Source: Acidimicrobiaceae bacterium (GTDB taxonomy: Bacteria; Actinomycetota; Acidimicrobiia; Acidimicrobiales; RAAP-2). From it: a DNA stretch of 33,260 nucleotides. The stretch covers positions 2,998-36,257 of the forward strand of contig PLRK01000118.1 of the NCBI GenBank assembly GCA_003163875.1, given 5' to 3'. The notes below the pieces were generated by a model. The model worked only from the letters and a program-made list of their open reading frames with translations. It was not told the DNA's origin and made no database searches. The position numbers and the translations under genes were made by a program. Shown here one piece after another: positions 14,788 to 23,424 of the stretch (positions are counted from its first letter, which is position 1; the number at the start of each line of letters is the position of its first letter).

Positions 14788-14863
14788 CCAGTCATCTGAC
14801 CACACTTGTCGACAAAGGTGCAACTATCGAGATCTCGATGCCTCGTCGTTTAAGGTGAAAGTC

Positions 14864-17233
14864 GTGTCAGAAGCCGATAAGCAAATCGCGAAACGCAGTC
14901 CGGTACTGACCTCTCACGCGAATGTCGCGAGCGTCTATCCCGAATCATTGGGTTATCGATTAAAGAAATTCTTCTTGGGTCGCCCCTTCGTCACTGAGCA
15001 GTTGAGTGGTGAACGACTCAATCGTTTCATCGCGCTTGGCGTACTCGCGCCGGACTGCATCTCCTCTTCGGCGTACGGCACCGAGGAGATCCTCACCCAA
15101 TTGACGCCGTTCATTGGTCTCGCCGCCTTTGCTCTCGTGGTGCCGATCATGTTCGTCATCATCGGCGTGTTGTTCTTTGTCACGACGTCGTACCTCGACG
15201 TGATCAAGTACTACACGACTGCTGGGGGAAGTTACGTCGTCGCACGCGAGAACTTCGGACCGCGGATCGCACAAATCGCGGCGGTGTCCCTACTTATCGA
15301 CTACACGGTGACGGTCGCGGTGCAGTGTTCGGCGGGCACCGCGGCGCTCGCGAGCGCGTTTCCCGCGTTCGGACCGTATTCGGTGGCGATCACGGTCGGC
15401 ATCGTCTTGATTTTGATTTACGGGAACCTCCGTGGACTCAAGGAAGCGGGGAGTTACTTCGCGTTCCCAACGTATTTCTACGTCGCCATGCTCGGCATGA
15501 CGATCATCGTTGGGTACGTGAAGAAAGCCACCGGTTCGCTGCATCGGTTGGCACAACCGGCGTCGAATGTCTTGGTGGATCATCATCTCGGTCAAAAAGG
15601 CACCGGGATTTTGATGGGCCTCGCCTTTCTCACCTTGTTACGCGCGTACGCGAACGGCGGTTCGTCGCTCACCGGGCTTGAGGCGATCTCCAATGGCGTC
15701 GCGAGTTTCCGTCGCCCCGAGTGGCGCAATGCACGCAAGACCTTGGTCCTGATGTCCTCGATTCTCGCGTTCTTGCTCGTCGGCACGACACTGTTGGCAT
15801 CGTGGACGCACGCGCTTCCTCGCTTCAGTGGCTACCCGACGGTCGTCGCTCAAGAAGTGCGAGCCGTCTTTGGAAGTTCCGGGATTGGCTCGACGATCTA
15901 CTACTTGGTGATCCTGTCGGTGATCCTGATTCTTTACACCGGTGGGAACACCTCGTTCAACGGGTTCCCCTTCCTCGCCAACTACGTCGCGGGTGACCGT
16001 TACCTACCGCGCCAATTGACCAAGCGCGGTCATCGCCTGGCATTCTCCAACGGAATCTTGGTCCTCGGCGTCGTGTCGCTCACGCTGATCCTCGTCTTCA
16101 AGGCGCAGGTCAATTCGCTCATCGCGCTCTACGCGATCGGCGTCTTCACTGGTTTCACGATGGCGGGTGCCGGCATGGTCGCGAAACACCTTCGAGAACG
16201 AGAAGGTAAGTGGCGTTTTGGCGTGCTCGTGAACGCGACGTCCGCCACCGTGACCGCCCTCGTGGTGTTGATCTTCATCGTCGCCAAATTCACCGAAGGT
16301 GCCTGGATCATCGTGGTGGTGGGCCCGCTTATGTATATGGCACTGATTCGATTCAACAAGCAATATGAGCGTGAAGTTCAGGCTTTTGAGGCAAACGCGA
16401 CCGATGAAAAGATGAACATTCGCACCAATCGAGTCGTGGTCTTCGTGGACTACTACGACCTCGCCACCGAACGCGCACTGCAGTATTGCAATACGCTCAA
16501 CGCCTATTCGGTGCGCGCGGTGCACTTCGACATTGACCCACTCGTGACCAAGCGCCTCGAAAGTCGTTGGGGCGCCCCTGGTACGGCGTCGGCGAGCATT
16601 GGTCTCGAGATCGTCGAATGTGAGGACCGTCGACTCGACCGCGCGGCGCTCGAACTCGTGGCTGACGTCGTGCGTGACCCTGACGTGTTCTGCATGGTCA
16701 TCTTGCCGAGGAAGGGTTTCGTCTCTCGTTTACAGCGTCTCTTGCACGACCGCACCGCGGACTCGATTGCGAGCGCGGTGATGCACGTGCCGCGAACCGC
16801 CGCGACGATTATTCCCTATCGATCAGGTCGCACGCGTCTCGCCGAGGGTGCGATTCAAGAGTCTCCCGTAAGTGACGTCGTCATTCGAGGTGGGGTGCGC
16901 GAGGATTCACATCTCGAAGCGGACACGAAGTTAAAGGAGCGTTCGGGTGACGCTGATCCCATTGGAGGACTGCACGAACGCGAACTTGCTCAAATAGCGG
17001 GACGAGTTCGTGCGATGACGATCACGCGCGAACGAGGGCAGAATGAATTGCGCTGCGTAATCGCCGACAACACCGGGTCAGTGACGCTGGTGTTCCAAGG
17101 TCGTTCGAACGTGCCCGGCATCGAACGAGGCACTCGATTGCTCGTTCGCGGCACCGTCACGTCGCTTCGTCGAGAAGCGGTGATCCTCAATCCCCAGTAC
17201 GAAATTGTCGCCGCACCGCAGGGTGACGAATAG
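14864..17233 (+). CDS. APC-family permease fused to a C-terminal OB-fold domain
   Basis: From a GTG at 14864 (AAGGTGA 5 bases upstream) the protein is 789 residues. Residues about 50-500 form roughly 12 membrane helices of an amino acid-polyamine-organocation permease, like the actinobacterial permease next to trkA (Rv2690c-type). A cytosolic domain follows (about 505-690). The last 90 residues (about 702-789) are an OB fold (AGRVRAMTI, VTLVFQGRS, GIERGTRLLVRGTV, ILNPQYEI), closely resembling the small separate OB-fold protein encoded beside trkA in other Actinobacteria. The frame is continuous, and I found no plausible in-frame start for a separate OB gene. The substrate is unknown; potassium or amino acids are possible. 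Confidence 0.85.
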   Translation: MSEADKQIAKRSPVLTSHANVASVYPESLGYRLKKFFLGRPFVTEQLSGERLNRFIALGVLAPDCISSSAYGTEEILTQLTPFIGLAAFALVVPIMFVIIGVLFFVTTSYLDVIKYYTTAGGSYVVARENFGPRIAQIAAVSLLIDYTVTVAVQCSAGTAALASAFPAFGPYSVAITVGIVLILIYGNLRGLKEAGSYFAFPTYFYVAMLGMTIIVGYVKKATGSLHRLAQPASNVLVDHHLGQKGTGILMGLAFLTLLRAYANGGSSLTGLEAISNGVASFRRPEWRNARKTLVLMSSILAFLLVGTTLLASWTHALPRFSGYPTVVAQEVRAVFGSSGIGSTIYYLVILSVILILYTGGNTSFNGFPFLANYVAGDRYLPRQLTKRGHRLAFSNGILVLGVVSLTLILVFKAQVNSLIALYAIGVFTGFTMAGAGMVAKHLREREGKWRFGVLVNATSATVTALVVLIFIVAKFTEGAWIIVVVGPLMYMALIRFNKQYEREVQAFEANATDEKMNIRTNRVVVFVDYYDLATERALQYCNTLNAYSVRAVHFDIDPLVTKRLESRWGAPGTASASIGLEIVECEDRRLDRAALELVADVVRDPDVFCMVILPRKGFVSRLQRLLHDRTADSIASAVMHVPRTAATIIPYRSGRTRLAEGAIQESPVSDVVIRGGVREDSHLEADTKLKERSGDADPIGGLHERELAQIAGRVRAMTITRERGQNELRCVIADNTGSVTLVFQGRSNVPGIERGTRLLVRGTVTSLRREAVILNPQYEIVAAPQGDE

Positions 17234-17326
17234 TTCGCGTTTAAAATAATTTGCAACGCACGACTGGCGATTCGACTCTTTTGCACCGTGGCGTGCGTGA
17301 GTATGACACGAGTGGGGTCCTAGACC

Positions 17327-17345
17327 TGTCTATCTTGTTTAGACA
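17327..17345. repeat. Inverted repeat upstream of topA
   Basis: TGTCTA (17327-17332) and TAGACA (17340-17345) are perfect arms around a 7-base loop, 48 bases before the topA start. This could be an operator or supercoiling-sensitive promoter element. The rest of the 160-base gap (17234-17393) shows no confident promoter or terminator. Confidence 0.3.
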
Positions 17346-17393
17346 ATAAGGTCGACTGCTGAGTTCGAGCACGAGAGAAGAAAGGTGGTGAGC

Positions 17394-20186
17394 ATGGCAC
17401 GAGCATTAGTGATTGTTGAATCGGTCGCAAAGGCGACGCGCATACAAGGCATGCTCGGTGACGATTACATCGTCAAGCCATCGGTCGGACACATCCGTGA
17501 CCTTCCTCAGAGTGCGGCGGACATCCCTGCGTCGGTAAAGGGAGAGAAGTGGGCGCGACTTGGCATCAACGTCGATGATCACTTCAAGCCCGTCTACGTC
17601 ATCTCGAGTGACCGCAAGAAGATTGTCGCCGAACTGAAGGCCGCACTCAAGGTGGTCGACGAGCTCTACCTCGCGACTGACGAAGACCGTGAGGGCGAGG
17701 CGATCGCCTGGCATCTCCAGGAGGTCCTCAACCCCAAGATCCCCGTAAAACGCATGGTTTTTCACGAAATCACCCCGAGCGCCATCGCCAAAGCGGTCTC
17801 GGAGACCCGTGACCTGGACCTTCGCCTCGTTGACGCCCAAGAGGGTCGTCGATTCCTCGACCGCCTCGTGGGCTACGAAGTCTCGCCGGTGCTGTGGCGC
17901 GCCGTGGACAAGGCCCGCTCGGCGGGGCGCGTCCAGTCGGTCGCCATCCGCTTGGTCTGCGAGCGTGAACGTGAACGCATGGCCTTTCGCTCCGCGACCT
18001 GGTTCGACGTGACCGCGGTGCTCACCGCGAAAAGTGCGTCCTTTGACGCCACGCTCGAAACCGTGAACGGACTCACACTCGCGACGGGAAAGAACTTCGA
18101 CTCGACGGGACAACTCGATCACAAGGTCTCGGTGGAAGTCTTAAGCGAGGGTGCGGCGTCGTCGATCGCGGACCAACTGGTCGGCGCGGACGTGCGCATC
18201 GTGTCGATCTCCTCGACGCCGCGAACCCAACGTCCCCAACCGCCGTTCATGACGTCGTCGCTGCAAATCGAGGCCAGTCGCAAGTTGCGATTCGACCCCG
18301 AGCGCACGATGCGTGCCTCCCAGCGACTCTACGAACAGGGCTGGATCACGTACATGCGTACTGACTCGACCACTCTGTCGGACGAAGCGATAAATGCGGC
18401 GCGCACGATGGCGTCGTCGATGTTCGGTGACGATTACGTCGCCGACGCACCGCGACGTTACGACCGAAAGGTGAAGAACGCACAAGAAGCGCACGAAGCC
18501 ATTCGCCCCGCAGGCGAGTCATTTCGAACACTCGATGAAGCACAATCGCAATTGAATGGCGACGAACTCGCGGTCTACGACCTTATTTGGAAGCGCACTA
18601 TTGCGTCCCAGATGGTCGACGCGAAGTTGACTCAAGACAAGGTACGACTCGTAACGACGTTGTCGTCGGTCACCGACATCGAAGGTGCGGCCGACATAGG
18701 CCTCAGTGCGACGGGGCTGCGCATTGAGTTTCCCGGTTTTCGTCGTGCGTACGTGGAAGGTACCGATGACCCCGAAGCCGAACTCGCGGACCAGGAACGA
18801 ATCCTGCCCGCGCTCAGCGAAGGTGAAGTCGTGCCGGTGATGAGTGCCGAAGCAAAGGGTCACGACACCCAACCGCCCGATCGATTCTCAGAAGCGACGC
18901 TGATCAAGAAGCTCGAAGACTTAGGCATTGGTCGACCTTCGACGTACGCGTCGGTGATGAAGACGATCGACCGGCGTGGCTACGTCTGGAAGAAGGGCAA
19001 GTCCCTCGTGCCAGCGTTTCGAGCCTTCGCGGTCGTGAATCTCTTAGAGCACTACTTCGCCGACCTGGTGGACTACCAGTTCACGGCCGCGATGGAAGAG
19101 CAACTCGACGAGATCGCCGAAGGCAAACAGGACCTCGAGCCTTGGCTCCAGAAGTTCTACTTCGGAGACCCGTCCGCCACGACTGAGTTCGCCAAATCGG
19201 GTCTGGAGCACATGACCCACCAGCAGCACGAGTTCGACTTCGGCGCCATCAATTCGATAATCCTTGGCTCGGCCCCCGACGGACTCCCCGTGTCGGTGCG
19301 CTCCGGGCGCTACGGCCCCTACCTCATACACGGTGAGGACCGTGCCTCGATACCCGAGGCGACCGAACCAGATTCGCTCACCGTCGAACACGCCCTCGAG
19401 CTGTTGGCGGCACCCAGTAATGATCGCGAACTAGGCATCGATGAAGCGACCGGTGAGACGGTCTTCTTGAAGGCTGGTCGCTACGGTCCCTACGTCCAGA
19501 TCGGTGAGCTGACCGACCCGAAGCACAAGCCAAAGACCGCGTCACTCTTTTCGACCATGTCGCCCGAGACCCTCACGTTTGCAGAGGCGCAGAAACTCCT
19601 GTCACTTCCCAGAGTTGTGGGTGAGCACCCTGAAGACAGTGAACCAATCTTCGTGCAAAACGGTCGTTACGGTCCCTACCTCACGTGGAATAAGGAAACG
19701 CGATCGCTCGAGGACGAAGAGCATATCTTCCGTCTTGATCTCGACGAAGCGCTGAAACTCCTTTCGCAACCAAAGGTCCGAGGTCGCCGAGCCGCCGCGG
19801 GGCCGCTGCGCGAGCTGGGCGAGGATCCGGTGACCAAACGAAACGTGGTCGTGCGAAACGGCAAGTTTGGGCTCTACGTCTCCGATGGCGAGGTCAACGC
19901 CACCCTTCGCCTCGGTGATCTGCCCGAGACGATCTCCCTCGATCGTGCTTGCGAGTTGTTGGCGGAGCGAAGGAACGCCGATCCCTCGACACGCACGCGA
20001 AGGCCAGTAAAGAAGGCGGCGAAGAAAACCGCGAAGAAGGCGACGAAGAAATCCGCCACCAAGGCGCCCGCAAAGAAGGCGGCGGCGAAGAAGGCCACCG
20101 GAGCCGAGAAGCGCGCCGCGATGCAAGAGGGCGCCACGGTGAATGCTGCGCTCGTTGCGAAAGCCCAGTCCGCGGACTTCGACTAA
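17394..20186 (+). CDS. topA: DNA topoisomerase I (type IA)
   Basis: The 930-residue enzyme relaxes negatively supercoiled DNA. It has an N-terminal Toprim domain (LVIVESVAKA from residue 5; DEDREGE at 96-102) and a cleavage core with catalytic Tyr320 in ITYMRTDST. Its C-terminal part (about 640-865) carries repeated GRYGPY-type modules instead of zinc fingers, as in Actinobacteria. A lysine/alanine-rich tail (about 870-905) precedes a short end; such tails in actinobacterial TopA help processivity and chromosome contact. The ATG at 17394 is chosen because AAAGGTGG lies about 5 bases upstream; a GTG nine bases earlier is less likely. tmk follows with its ATG overlapping the stop by one base. 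Confidence 0.97.
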   Translation: MARALVIVESVAKATRIQGMLGDDYIVKPSVGHIRDLPQSAADIPASVKGEKWARLGINVDDHFKPVYVISSDRKKIVAELKAALKVVDELYLATDEDREGEAIAWHLQEVLNPKIPVKRMVFHEITPSAIAKAVSETRDLDLRLVDAQEGRRFLDRLVGYEVSPVLWRAVDKARSAGRVQSVAIRLVCERERERMAFRSATWFDVTAVLTAKSASFDATLETVNGLTLATGKNFDSTGQLDHKVSVEVLSEGAASSIADQLVGADVRIVSISSTPRTQRPQPPFMTSSLQIEASRKLRFDPERTMRASQRLYEQGWITYMRTDSTTLSDEAINAARTMASSMFGDDYVADAPRRYDRKVKNAQEAHEAIRPAGESFRTLDEAQSQLNGDELAVYDLIWKRTIASQMVDAKLTQDKVRLVTTLSSVTDIEGAADIGLSATGLRIEFPGFRRAYVEGTDDPEAELADQERILPALSEGEVVPVMSAEAKGHDTQPPDRFSEATLIKKLEDLGIGRPSTYASVMKTIDRRGYVWKKGKSLVPAFRAFAVVNLLEHYFADLVDYQFTAAMEEQLDEIAEGKQDLEPWLQKFYFGDPSATTEFAKSGLEHMTHQQHEFDFGAINSIILGSAPDGLPVSVRSGRYGPYLIHGEDRASIPEATEPDSLTVEHALELLAAPSNDRELGIDEATGETVFLKAGRYGPYVQIGELTDPKHKPKTASLFSTMSPETLTFAEAQKLLSLPRVVGEHPEDSEPIFVQNGRYGPYLTWNKETRSLEDEEHIFRLDLDEALKLLSQPKVRGRRAAAGPLRELGEDPVTKRNVVVRNGKFGLYVSDGEVNATLRLGDLPETISLDRACELLAERRNADPSTRTRRPVKKAAKKTAKKATKKSATKAPAKKAAAKKATGAEKRAAMQEGATVNAALVAKAQSADFD

Positions 20187-20797
20187 TGGCGCGCGGGCTG
20201 TTCCTCGTCTTTGAGGGAGGCGACGCGAGCGGCAAGAGCACCCAAGCTCGCCGCGTCGCCGAGCACTTTGGCGCACTCTTCACCTTCGAGCCTGGTGACA
20301 CCCCTCTTGGCAAGGACCTACGAAAATGGCTCCTCGCCGATCCCACTCCGATGTTGCCCCAAACCGAAGCGCTGTTGATGTTGGCGGATCGATCGCACCA
20401 CGTCGCGAGCGTGGTCGAGCCAACGCTGCAGAGTGGTCGCCACGTCGTGTCGGATCGATTCTTCGCTTCGACCCTCGCCTACCAGGGCTACGGACGAGGC
20501 GTTGACTTAGGTGAACTCATCGCCGCGACGGACCTCGCCATCGGGACGTGCCGGCCCGACCTCACCGTTCTTATCGACGTGAGCGTCGACGTCGCCAATG
20601 AACGACGGGCGCGCGACTTGCGCGACCGGTTCGAAACCTCAGACCTTGATTTCCACCAGCGCGTTCGCGATGGTTATCTCGAGATGGCGCGGCGCTCACC
20701 ACAAGATTGGTTCGTCGTCGATGGCTCCAAGAGTGAGCTAGAGGTCGCGAGACTCATCGACGAGCGAGTCGCGACGCTGCCGTGGCACCATGGCTGA
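20186..20797 (+). CDS. tmk: Thymidylate kinase
   Basis: The 203-residue P-loop kinase phosphorylates dTMP to dTDP for DNA synthesis. Motifs are GGDASGKST at 11-19 (the family usually has Gly where Ala is here), the DR motif VVSDRF with LAYQGYG, and the RDLRDRFE lid region. The start ATG overlaps the topA stop (TAATG), and the end overlaps holB by 8 bases. The topA-tmk-holB order is common in Actinobacteria and groups three replication functions. Confidence 0.95.
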   Translation: MARGLFLVFEGGDASGKSTQARRVAEHFGALFTFEPGDTPLGKDLRKWLLADPTPMLPQTEALLMLADRSHHVASVVEPTLQSGRHVVSDRFFASTLAYQGYGRGVDLGELIAATDLAIGTCRPDLTVLIDVSVDVANERRARDLRDRFETSDLDFHQRVRDGYLEMARRSPQDWFVVDGSKSELEVARLIDERVATLPWHHG

Positions 20798-21878
20798 CGT
20801 CTTTGACGTACTCATAGGTCAAGACGCGGCGGCCGCGATGCTGCGCCAGCACGTCGCGAGCCCGGTGCACGCGTATTTGTTCACTGGTCCCGCGGGATCG
20901 AGTCTTCACGACGCGCTGGTCAGTTTCGCCGCGGCGCTCCAGTGTCCCGATAACGGTTGTGGGACGTGTTCGACTTGTCGTCGAGTGCTGCAAGGTAGCG
21001 ACACCGACGTCTATTTCGCCCAGCGTTCAGGTGTGTCCTGGCGCGTCGACGAGTTGCGCGAAGCGGAACGAGTCAGCCGGCGACGCCCCTTGGGACCTGG
21101 TTATCAAGTCGTCGTGATTGAAGAGGTCGACCTCACCACCACCGGGAGTTCGCCTTCGGCACCCGCTCTATTGAAATCATTGGAGGAACCGCCGTCGCGC
21201 ACAATCTTCTTACTTAGCGCTGAAGAGGTCCCCGACACACTCAATACCGTCGTCTCGCGTTGCGTGCAGGTCCGACTTCGAGCGCTCAATGAGGCCGACA
21301 TCAAGAGCATCCTTCAGAGGGATGGCAACGACGAAGCATTGAGTGCCGCCGCGGCGATTGGCGCCAATGGGAATCTGCACCGTGCTCGAATTCTGGTGCG
21401 CGACCCGCAACTTCATTCGCGACTGGCGGCGTGGCGGCACGTGCCAGAGCGCCTGACCGGCGCTCCATCGGTGTCGACCGCTATCGCCGTCGAAATCGCG
21501 GCATCGCTCGATCAGGCGCTCGCTCCTCTCGTGGCGACCCAAGAGGAGCAACTCGAATACCGACTCGAGGACGCTCGCGAGTTGGGACAGCGCGGCATCG
21601 CGAATCGAAAGGATCTCGAGGCTCAGTTCAAGCGAGAGCAACGACGATTTCGAATCGACGAAGTGCGATTTGGATTGAGCGCGCTCGTGAGCGTCTACCG
21701 AGATCGACTCCACGAAAGTCTCGAGAACGTCCAAGATGGACATCGCCGCGATGAACATCGTGTGGAGACGTCGTTGCGGGCGATTGACCTTATTCTCCTC
21801 ACCAACGATCGCTTGTCGTCCAATGTCGATGAGACACTGCTCTTGAACGACCTGATGCTGTCCTTGGCTGAATTGTGA
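20790..21878 (+). CDS. holB: DNA polymerase III subunit delta'
   Basis: The 362-residue clamp-loader subunit has an AAA+ fold with a zinc module formed by C52, C57, C60 and C63 (NGCGTCSTC). The P-loop position reads GPAGSSLH (33-40) without the GKT lysine, consistent with delta', which does not hydrolyse ATP. Sensor and SRC-type motifs are visible (VVSRC). The last third is divergent, as is normal for the family. It is translated with tmk. tRNA-Thr follows about 50 bases after the stop. Confidence 0.92.
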   Translation: MADVFDVLIGQDAAAAMLRQHVASPVHAYLFTGPAGSSLHDALVSFAAALQCPDNGCGTCSTCRRVLQGSDTDVYFAQRSGVSWRVDELREAERVSRRRPLGPGYQVVVIEEVDLTTTGSSPSAPALLKSLEEPPSRTIFLLSAEEVPDTLNTVVSRCVQVRLRALNEADIKSILQRDGNDEALSAAAAIGANGNLHRARILVRDPQLHSRLAAWRHVPERLTGAPSVSTAIAVEIAASLDQALAPLVATQEEQLEYRLEDARELGQRGIANRKDLEAQFKREQRRFRIDEVRFGLSALVSVYRDRLHESLENVQDGHRRDEHRVETSLRAIDLILLTNDRLSSNVDETLLLNDLMLSLAEL

Positions 21879-21890
21879 TTTCGTCGCTAC

Positions 21891-21919
21891 TTGGTAGGGC
21901 GCGGCGCATCAGGTAGAGT
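21891..21919 (+). promoter_or_regulatory. Promoter of tRNA-Thr
   Basis: TTGGTA (21891-21896), a 17-base spacer and TAGAGT (21914-21919) place the transcript start a few bases before the mature tRNA 5' end at 21930. Confidence 0.55.
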
Positions 21920-21929
21920 TGCTACTCGC

Positions 21930-22005
<76 letters not shown>

Positions 22006-22020
22006 CGAGATTCACGACAA

Positions 22021-22040
22021 TCGTGCGCGTCATCGCACGA
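22021..22040 (+). terminator. Stem-loop after tRNA-Thr
   Basis: TCGTGCG and CGCACGA form a perfect 7-base-pair stem around a 6-base loop 15 bases after the tRNA. There is no T tract, so termination is only a possibility. Nothing else is evident in the gap to 22107. Confidence 0.3.
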
Positions 22041-22107
22041 ACGGGACAGTCGCACGACTACGCGGCGCGTGGCTCCTTAGAGTCCCCATTTTGACGTATG
22101 TCGGCAG

Positions 22108-23424
22108 TCAATCGGTCGTCTTGACGCACGTCGCAAAATCCGCGGAACGTTCGCGCCAGTCCTTATAGACATCGAAGCTCGGGGCCGCCGGCGAGAGTAG
22201 GACGACCCCACCGTTCCTCAGAAAAGCCCGTGCATTCGTGACCGCCTCGAACATTGAGGCAACCTCGTGCGTCTCGACGGATGGGGAGGTTTCATGAACG
22301 CTCGTCATGATTCGCCGTCCCGCCTCGCCCATGGCGATCACCGTGGTGGGAACACGGCGTTCACCAATGGCGCGAGCGAGTTCGTCATACTCAATGCCTC
22401 GATCGAATCCGCCAACGATGAGCGCGAGAGGGTGGGCGTCAAAGACCCGCAGTGCGGCGATCGTCGCCAGCACCGAGGTTGCGAGTCCATCGTCGACGAA
22501 GTCAATGACGAAACCATGGGCCTGCTCGCGCGACACCAATGTAAGCCGCCCGGGAAGAGGAATGAATGTTGAGGCTCTCGCGAGAATTTTCGCACGAAGC
22601 TCTTCGTGAGTCACTCCAGCTCGATCGGCGACAACTCTCAGTGCGAGCGCCACGTTGGCATCATTGTGCGAGCCCAATAGGTTGAGCGCTTGAGCGAGAC
22701 CAGTCACATCGGCTTCGACAAAGTGGACATCCCCACCGAGTTCTCCTGCGCGTTCGCGGAACACTGGTAGCTCGGGGACGTAGGTTCGATGCGCACCAGC
22801 CGCTCGAGTTAGTGAGAGCTTGTCGCGCTGATATTGCTCGAGTGAACCGTGCCAGTCGAGATGGTCTGATCCGAGCGACGTGACGACGACCGACTCGGGC
22901 GCGATGGTGATGTCGACGCACTGGAAACTTGAGACTTCGACAATCAATTGTCCTTTCGAAGTGTCAATCAAGGGGTCGTAAGGCGGACGACCGAGATTCC
23001 CGAGAGCGAGTGCGGGTTGATCGAGACACTCGAAGAAGAACGCACTCAGCGAGGTCGTCGTTGATTTTCCTTTCGTTCCCGTCACGGCGACGACTCGCGA
23101 GCGTTCGATGTCGTGGAGCCAAAGATTGAGCGCTGACGTCACGGTCACGCCCCTCGCTTCGAGGTCTAGGACATCAGGCCGTCGTCGCGGAATCCCCGGA
23201 CTTTTCAAGACGACGTCGCAGTGAGCGAGGGCGTCGAGCCCTCCCTCACTGCTCGACAGAACCCCGGTGTGCTGTTGCGGCGCGTCATCCACCAGGACGA
23301 GTGAGTGCGCGATGTCGCGCACTCGACGCTCGGTCGCGCGGCCCTCAACGCCGTAGCCAAAGATTCCCACGCGCTTACCCGCGAGGTCAGCGAAGCCAGT
23401 GGGCTGGAACACGGCTCGGTCCAA
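22108..23424 (-). CDS. murD2: MurD-type ligase, probably MurD2 (UDP-MurNAc-L-Ala--L-Glu ligase)
   Basis: The 438-residue Mur ligase has an N-terminal Rossmann-like UDP-binding domain (GIFGYGVEG at 20-28; KSPGIPRRRP), an ATP-binding central domain (TGTKGKST at 115-122, with Lys where MurD normally has Asn) and a C-terminal glutamate-binding domain (SPAAPSFDVYKDWRERSADF, the MurD-typical end). Classical MurD adds D-glutamate. Because the adjacent upstream gene is a MurL-type epimerase, this enzyme more likely adds L-glutamate, as Xanthomonas MurD2 does. That specificity is inferred from the neighbour. The start is a TTG overlapping murL by 38 bases; a GTG at 23412 is an alternative, and neither has a clear ribosome site. 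Confidence 0.85.
   Translation of the reverse strand: MDRAVFQPTGFADLAGKRVGIFGYGVEGRATERRVRDIAHSLVLVDDAPQQHTGVLSSSEGGLDALAHCDVVLKSPGIPRRRPDVLDLEARGVTVTSALNLWLHDIERSRVVAVTGTKGKSTTTSLSAFFFECLDQPALALGNLGRPPYDPLIDTSKGQLIVEVSSFQCVDITIAPESVVVTSLGSDHLDWHGSLEQYQRDKLSLTRAAGAHRTYVPELPVFRERAGELGGDVHFVEADVTGLAQALNLLGSHNDANVALALRVVADRAGVTHEELRAKILARASTFIPLPGRLTLVSREQAHGFVIDFVDDGLATSVLATIAALRVFDAHPLALIVGGFDRGIEYDELARAIGERRVPTTVIAMGEAGRRIMTSVHETSPSVETHEVASMFEAVTNARAFLRNGGVVLLSPAAPSFDVYKDWRERSADFATCVKTTD

Noticed and set aside
14525..14863. N-terminal extension of the APC permease frame
   Set aside because: It is antisense to trkA, with no membrane or domain features; the GTG at 14864 has a Shine-Dalgarno and gives the normal permease start.
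16004..16525. 173-codon minus-strand frame rich in His/Asp
   Set aside because: It is antisense to the permease, with a composition produced by the complement of membrane-protein codons; no motif.
16940..17233. Separate gene for the OB-fold domain
   Set aside because: An AAAGGAG at about 16933-16939 is followed by a GTG, but that GTG is out of frame and hits a stop soon after; no suitable in-frame start precedes the domain.
19949..20185. N-terminal extension of thymidylate kinase
   Set aside because: It is inside topA in a shifted frame over the lysine-tail codons; the ATG at 20186 starts directly at the kinase fold.
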